From assembly GCF_039524395.1 (NCBI RefSeq), contig NZ_BAAAGO010000022.1: a stretch of 64,000 bases of DNA, one strand, 5' to 3'. This document shows positions 61,367-64,000 of the stretch, piece by piece; the stretch's first letter is position 1, and every line of letters begins with the position of its first letter. Under the pieces are notes generated by a model. The model searched no databases and was not told where the DNA came from. It saw nothing but the letters and a program-made list of their open reading frames with translations. The translations under genes were made by a program, and so were the position numbers. The stretch is from Micropruina glycogenica. Its GTDB lineage: Bacteria > Actinomycetota > Actinomycetes > Propionibacteriales > Propionibacteriaceae.

Positions 61367-62526
61367 ACCCAATCGGTGGGGAGCAGGCTCGCTACGCTGC
61401 CTTCATGGTGGCTGCTCAGCGTCCTGTCAAGGGTGAGGCGCTGTGGCTTGAGCCGGCGCTCGCGAGCGCACTATTGATCGTGTCGCTGGTCGCGAGCTAC
61501 GGGGAGCCGTGGCCGCACTACCTGTGGATCGACATCGTGACGTGTGCCGGCGCCGCCGCCGCCTACCGCTGGCCCCTGGTTGGGGCGAGTGTGGCGGCCC
61601 TCGGCCTCGCGGTCTGGCTGGTGATTCCCGATGCTGGGCCGAGCGTCAGTGGCCTGGGTGTGCTGATCGTCGTGTTTGCGGCCCATCGCAAGAACCTGTC
61701 GTGGCGGTTACCTCTGACGCTCGTCGTGGCAGGGCTGCTCTTCGCAGTGATGATTGTTCGATCGGGCGTCGAACCCGAACGGTACTGGGGGTCATCGCTG
61801 CTCTGGGCGGTGTTCCTCGGCGTGGCGGTCGGATCGGGTGCGCTGTGGCATCGGCGCTACCGGCTGCTGCAGCAGGAGCGTGAGCGGGCCGCGGCCGACC
61901 TGGAGGAGTTTCGCCTCGAACTCGCCCGCGACCTGCACGACACCGTGGCGCAAACGCTGTCGGCCACGGCGATGCGAGCACACCTGGCGCTGGCTGAGAC
62001 TGACGTACCCGGCGAGGTGCGCACCGACTTGGAATGGATCGCTGAGCAGTGCCGGTCATCGGCGCACGACCTGCGTCAGATTCTGGGCCGGTTGCGCGGA
62101 CGGGAGCCGTCCGCAGGTGTACCGCTGGCGAGCCTCGGGACCCTGCGCGCGACCGTCGAGCAGCAGGTCGAGCGACTCGTCACCGCGGGCTTCACCGCCG
62201 AGTCCGAGGTGGGTGTGGGCCGGCTGAGCGCCGCGCGGGCGCAGGCGCTGAGTGCGGTGACCGTCGAGGCGGTGAACAACATGGTGCGCCACGCGGCACC
62301 CGGCACCCTGTGCCGCATCGACATTCGCGACGACGGCGACGACGTGGTTGCCACCTACACCAACACCGCGGGCGCGCAGTCGGCCGCGGCGCCCGGCATG
62401 GGGTTGACCGGCGTGCGCGAAAGGCTGGCGCTGCTGGGCGGCACCAGCGAGCAGACCCGAGCAGGCACCGAATGGCGACTGGTCGCCCGGCTTCCGCACG
62501 GCGTCGAGGCCAACCCCACCGGTTGA
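61363..62526 (+). CDS. Sensor histidine kinase of the bacteriocin island (HisKA_3 type)
   Basis: A 387-residue kinase with four to five membrane segments (about 30-165), a short coiled coil, the phospho-acceptor helix 'ELARDLHDTVAQTLSATAMR' with H192, and an HATPase_c domain ('TVEAVNNMVRHAAPG' N box, 'GMGLTGVRERLALLGG' G2 box). It has almost no extracytoplasmic loop, as in kinases that sense membrane-active peptides or envelope stress. The small peptide gene overlaps its start. A cognate regulator is not adjacent; the orphan NarL-type gene at 56165 is the likely partner. Confidence 0.92.
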   Translation: MNPIGGEQARYAAFMVAAQRPVKGEALWLEPALASALLIVSLVASYGEPWPHYLWIDIVTCAGAAAAYRWPLVGASVAALGLAVWLVIPDAGPSVSGLGVLIVVFAAHRKNLSWRLPLTLVVAGLLFAVMIVRSGVEPERYWGSSLLWAVFLGVAVGSGALWHRRYRLLQQERERAAADLEEFRLELARDLHDTVAQTLSATAMRAHLALAETDVPGEVRTDLEWIAEQCRSSAHDLRQILGRLRGREPSAGVPLASLGTLRATVEQQVERLVTAGFTAESEVGVGRLSAARAQALSAVTVEAVNNMVRHAAPGTLCRIDIRDDGDDVVATYTNTAGAQSAAAPGMGLTGVRERLALLGGTSEQTRAGTEWRLVARLPHGVEANPTG

Positions 62527-62631
62527 GGCGCGGCCACCCACGGCCGCGCCGACGTCGTGGGCGGCGGGCTGGTGGTGGCCGAGCTGGCGGCCTGAAAGGT
62601 TCTGTCACAGGGCACAGTGACAGTGCGCCGC

Positions 62632-62982
62632 ATGGCACCAACGCATCACGCGATCGACTACCTCGCGTTCACCGCACTCGATCTGCCGGCCGTCAAGGCC
62701 TTCTCCACCGCAGCCTTCGACTGGCGGACGCCCCCGGTTACGCAGGCATCGTGGCACCCGGCGGCACCGGCGAGATCAGCGGTTTCAACGCCACCGGCGA
62801 TGGCCGGGCCGGCGGCAATCCGCTGGTGCTGCTGTACTCCGACGACCTCGACGCGACGGTCGAGGCCGTCCGGGGGAACGATCGCCACAGGGCCCTACGA
62901 GTTTCCCGGGGGGCGGCGATTCCACTTCACCGACCCCAGCGGCAACGAGTTGGGGGTGTGGCAGGCAGCCGAATCGCACTGA
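62632..62982 (+). pseudogene. VOC family (glyoxalase/bleomycin-resistance-like) protein, frameshifted
   Basis: A VOC-domain protein of about 115-120 residues is split across two reading frames. It starts in one frame with 'MAPTHHAIDYLAFTALDLPA' and 'FSTAAFDWR', continues in the next frame with 'PGYAGIVAPGGTGEISGFNA' and 'NPLVLLYSDDLDATVEAV', and returns to the first frame with 'GGTIATGPYEFPGGRRFHF' and 'DPSGNELGVWQA'. Two small deletions (near 62732 and 62871) explain this. Either the gene is decaying or there are two base-call errors. Confidence 0.8.
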
Positions 62983-63048
62983 ACCGGCGTGGCGTCCGGC
63001 CGGTCGCGAAATGACCATTAGCCTCTTTGTCGACACTTGGAGGCAATC

Positions 63049-63942
63049 GTGATCGACACCAGCACCGACGCACTGTTCGAGTCCATCGAAATCGACGGGC
63101 CCGAACTCGGCCCCACCGGACGTCCGTTGCCCGACCTGCCCGAGCCCCAGCCGCCGCAGGGCACCGGCCGCGCCCTGATCATCGCCATGTGCAACCAGAA
63201 AGGTGGTGTGGGCAAGACCACCACCACGATCAACCTCGGTGCTGCGCTCACCGAAACCGGACGCCGCGTGCTGCTCGTCGATTTCGATCCGCAGGGGTCG
63301 CTGTCGGTCGGCCTGGGCGTGAACCCGCACACGCTCGACACCAGCATCTACAACCTGCTGCTCGCCCGCGACCACGACGTGCACGACATCATCGCGCCTT
63401 CGGTGGTCGACGGTCTCGACATTCTGCCCGCCAACATCGACCTGTCGGCGGCCGAGGTGCAACTGGTCAGCGAGGTGGCCCGCGAGCAGACCCTGAAGCG
63501 GGTGCTCACCGCCGTGCGCGGCGACTACGACATCATTCTGATCGACTGTGCGCCGTCCCTTGGCCTGTTGACGGTCAATGCACTGACCGCCGCCGACAAG
63601 GTGATCATGCCGCTCGAATGCGAGTTCTTCGCGCTGCGCGGCCTCGCCCTGCTCAACGACACCATCGGCAAGGTGCAAGACCGGCTCAACCCCGAACTAG
63701 AGATTCTGGGCATTCTCGGCACCATGTACGACGCGCGTACCCTGCATTCGCGTGAGGTGCTCGAAAGGGTCGTGCAAGCCTTCGGTGACAAGGTGTTTCA
63801 CACCGTCATTCGGCGCACCATCAAGTTCCCCGAAACCACCGTCGCCGGCGAGCCCATCACCACCTACGCCAGCAGCTCACCCGGCGCAGAGGCCTACCGC
63901 ATGCTGGCCCGGGAGGTGCTGCAACGATGCCCCGGCGCGTAG
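63049..63942 (+). CDS. parA: ParA/Soj family ATPase
   Basis: A 297-residue deviant Walker ATPase. The P-loop is 'AMCNQKGGVGKTTTTINLGA', Walker A' 'LLVDFDPQGSLSVGLGVNP', Walker B 'YDIILIDCAPSLGLLTVNAL'. The first about 40 residues are an unconserved linker. GTG 63049 follows TTGGAGG (63037-63043). This is the Rv1708-type ParA encoded near xerD and scpAB, not necessarily the parAB segregation ATPase of the origin region. A gene overlapping its end by 16 nt follows. Confidence 0.92.
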   Translation: MIDTSTDALFESIEIDGPELGPTGRPLPDLPEPQPPQGTGRALIIAMCNQKGGVGKTTTTINLGAALTETGRRVLLVDFDPQGSLSVGLGVNPHTLDTSIYNLLLARDHDVHDIIAPSVVDGLDILPANIDLSAAEVQLVSEVAREQTLKRVLTAVRGDYDIILIDCAPSLGLLTVNALTAADKVIMPLECEFFALRGLALLNDTIGKVQDRLNPELEILGILGTMYDARTLHSREVLERVVQAFGDKVFHTVIRRTIKFPETTVAGEPITTYASSSPGAEAYRMLAREVLQRCPGA

Positions 63943-64000
63943 CGCTCCCCGGCGCGCAGGAGCTCTTTCGCCCCACCGAACCCGCGAACGGCAACGCGCG
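63927..64000 (+). CDS. Start of a conserved hypothetical protein (cut by window end)
   Basis: Open frame from ATG 63927, inside the parA 3' end, to the window edge. The first residues are MPRRVALPGAQELFRPTEPA. I have seen similar N-terminal patterns (R-x-x-L-P-G-A-x-E-L-F-R) in proteins between parA and scpA of actinobacteria. Too little is visible to assign a function. Confidence 0.6.
   Translation, partial: MPRRVALPGAQELFRPTEPANGNA

Overview
The window is high-GC chromosomal DNA from an actinobacterium, most likely of the Propionibacteriaceae/Propionibacteriales. The evidence is the mycothiol gene mshC, the 16S/23S/5S signatures, and the gene order TPR protein - HAD hydrolase - small protein - tlyA - nadK - recN - pyrG - NUDIX - xerD, which matches the Rv1691-Rv1701 block of Mycobacterium tuberculosis. 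Several genes begin directly at an apparent transcription start (TANNNT box 6-8 nt before GTG/ATG), as is common in this phylum.

Layout. 1-8.7 kb: a MarR regulator divergent from a dinucleotide-binding oxidoreductase with shared palindromic operators; an M20 hydrolase, a small unknown protein and an aldo/keto reductase; uppP; mshC; and a two-gene minus-strand operon (OSBS/N-acylamino-acid racemase family enzyme plus a GNAT acyltransferase). 8.7-18.5 kb: hisE-hisG with a PH-domain membrane protein, an SseB-like protein, the infC-rpmI-rplT operon behind a clear attenuator, a SpoU-type rRNA methylase, pheST and a DHFR-like reductase. 18.6-23.8 kb: a tightly overlapping tetrapyrrole operon on the minus strand, fused hemCD - hemB - hemL - cobA; CobA carries a C-terminal GNAT domain and HemL a repeat-derived insertion. 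24-31.5 kb: a HAD hydrolase, then argC-J-B-D-R-H behind an ARG box, without argF or argG. 31.7-36.5 kb: an MFS transporter, a NarL-type two-component pair and a membrane-anchored alpha/beta hydrolase. 36.7-43.7 kb: tyrS and a complete rRNA operon with promoter, processing stem and terminator. 43.7-55.8 kb: an unusual protein with about 400 disordered Arg/Gly/Ser/Tyr-rich residues followed by a TPR-like domain, a HAD hydrolase, a bioYMN biotin transporter, tlyA, nadK, recN, pyrG, NUDIX and xerD.

55.8-63 kb is an accessory island between xerD and parA, and the most interesting part. It encodes a 54-residue peptide (60808-60972, minus) closely resembling the leaderless bacteriocins aureocin A53 and lacticin Q. 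It is followed by a small membrane protein, two PH-domain (YdbS/YdbT-like) membrane proteins and an ABC transporter ATPase/permease pair, the expected secretion and self-immunity set. A NarL-type response regulator and a histidine kinase flank this operon on the plus strand, and a second, 47-residue cationic two-cysteine peptide gene is translationally coupled (ATGA) to the kinase. The divergent promoter region carries two CCGAA(A)GTTGATCG direct repeats about three helical turns apart. I read this as a regulated, actinobacterial leaderless bacteriocin system with a possible second peptide or signal.

The intergenic DNA is rich in short dispersed repeats of at least four families. Some lie at gene ends and supply stop codons, and one family has entered the coding sequences of hemL and argB. 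A decayed VOC gene precedes parA, and the window ends inside a further gene.
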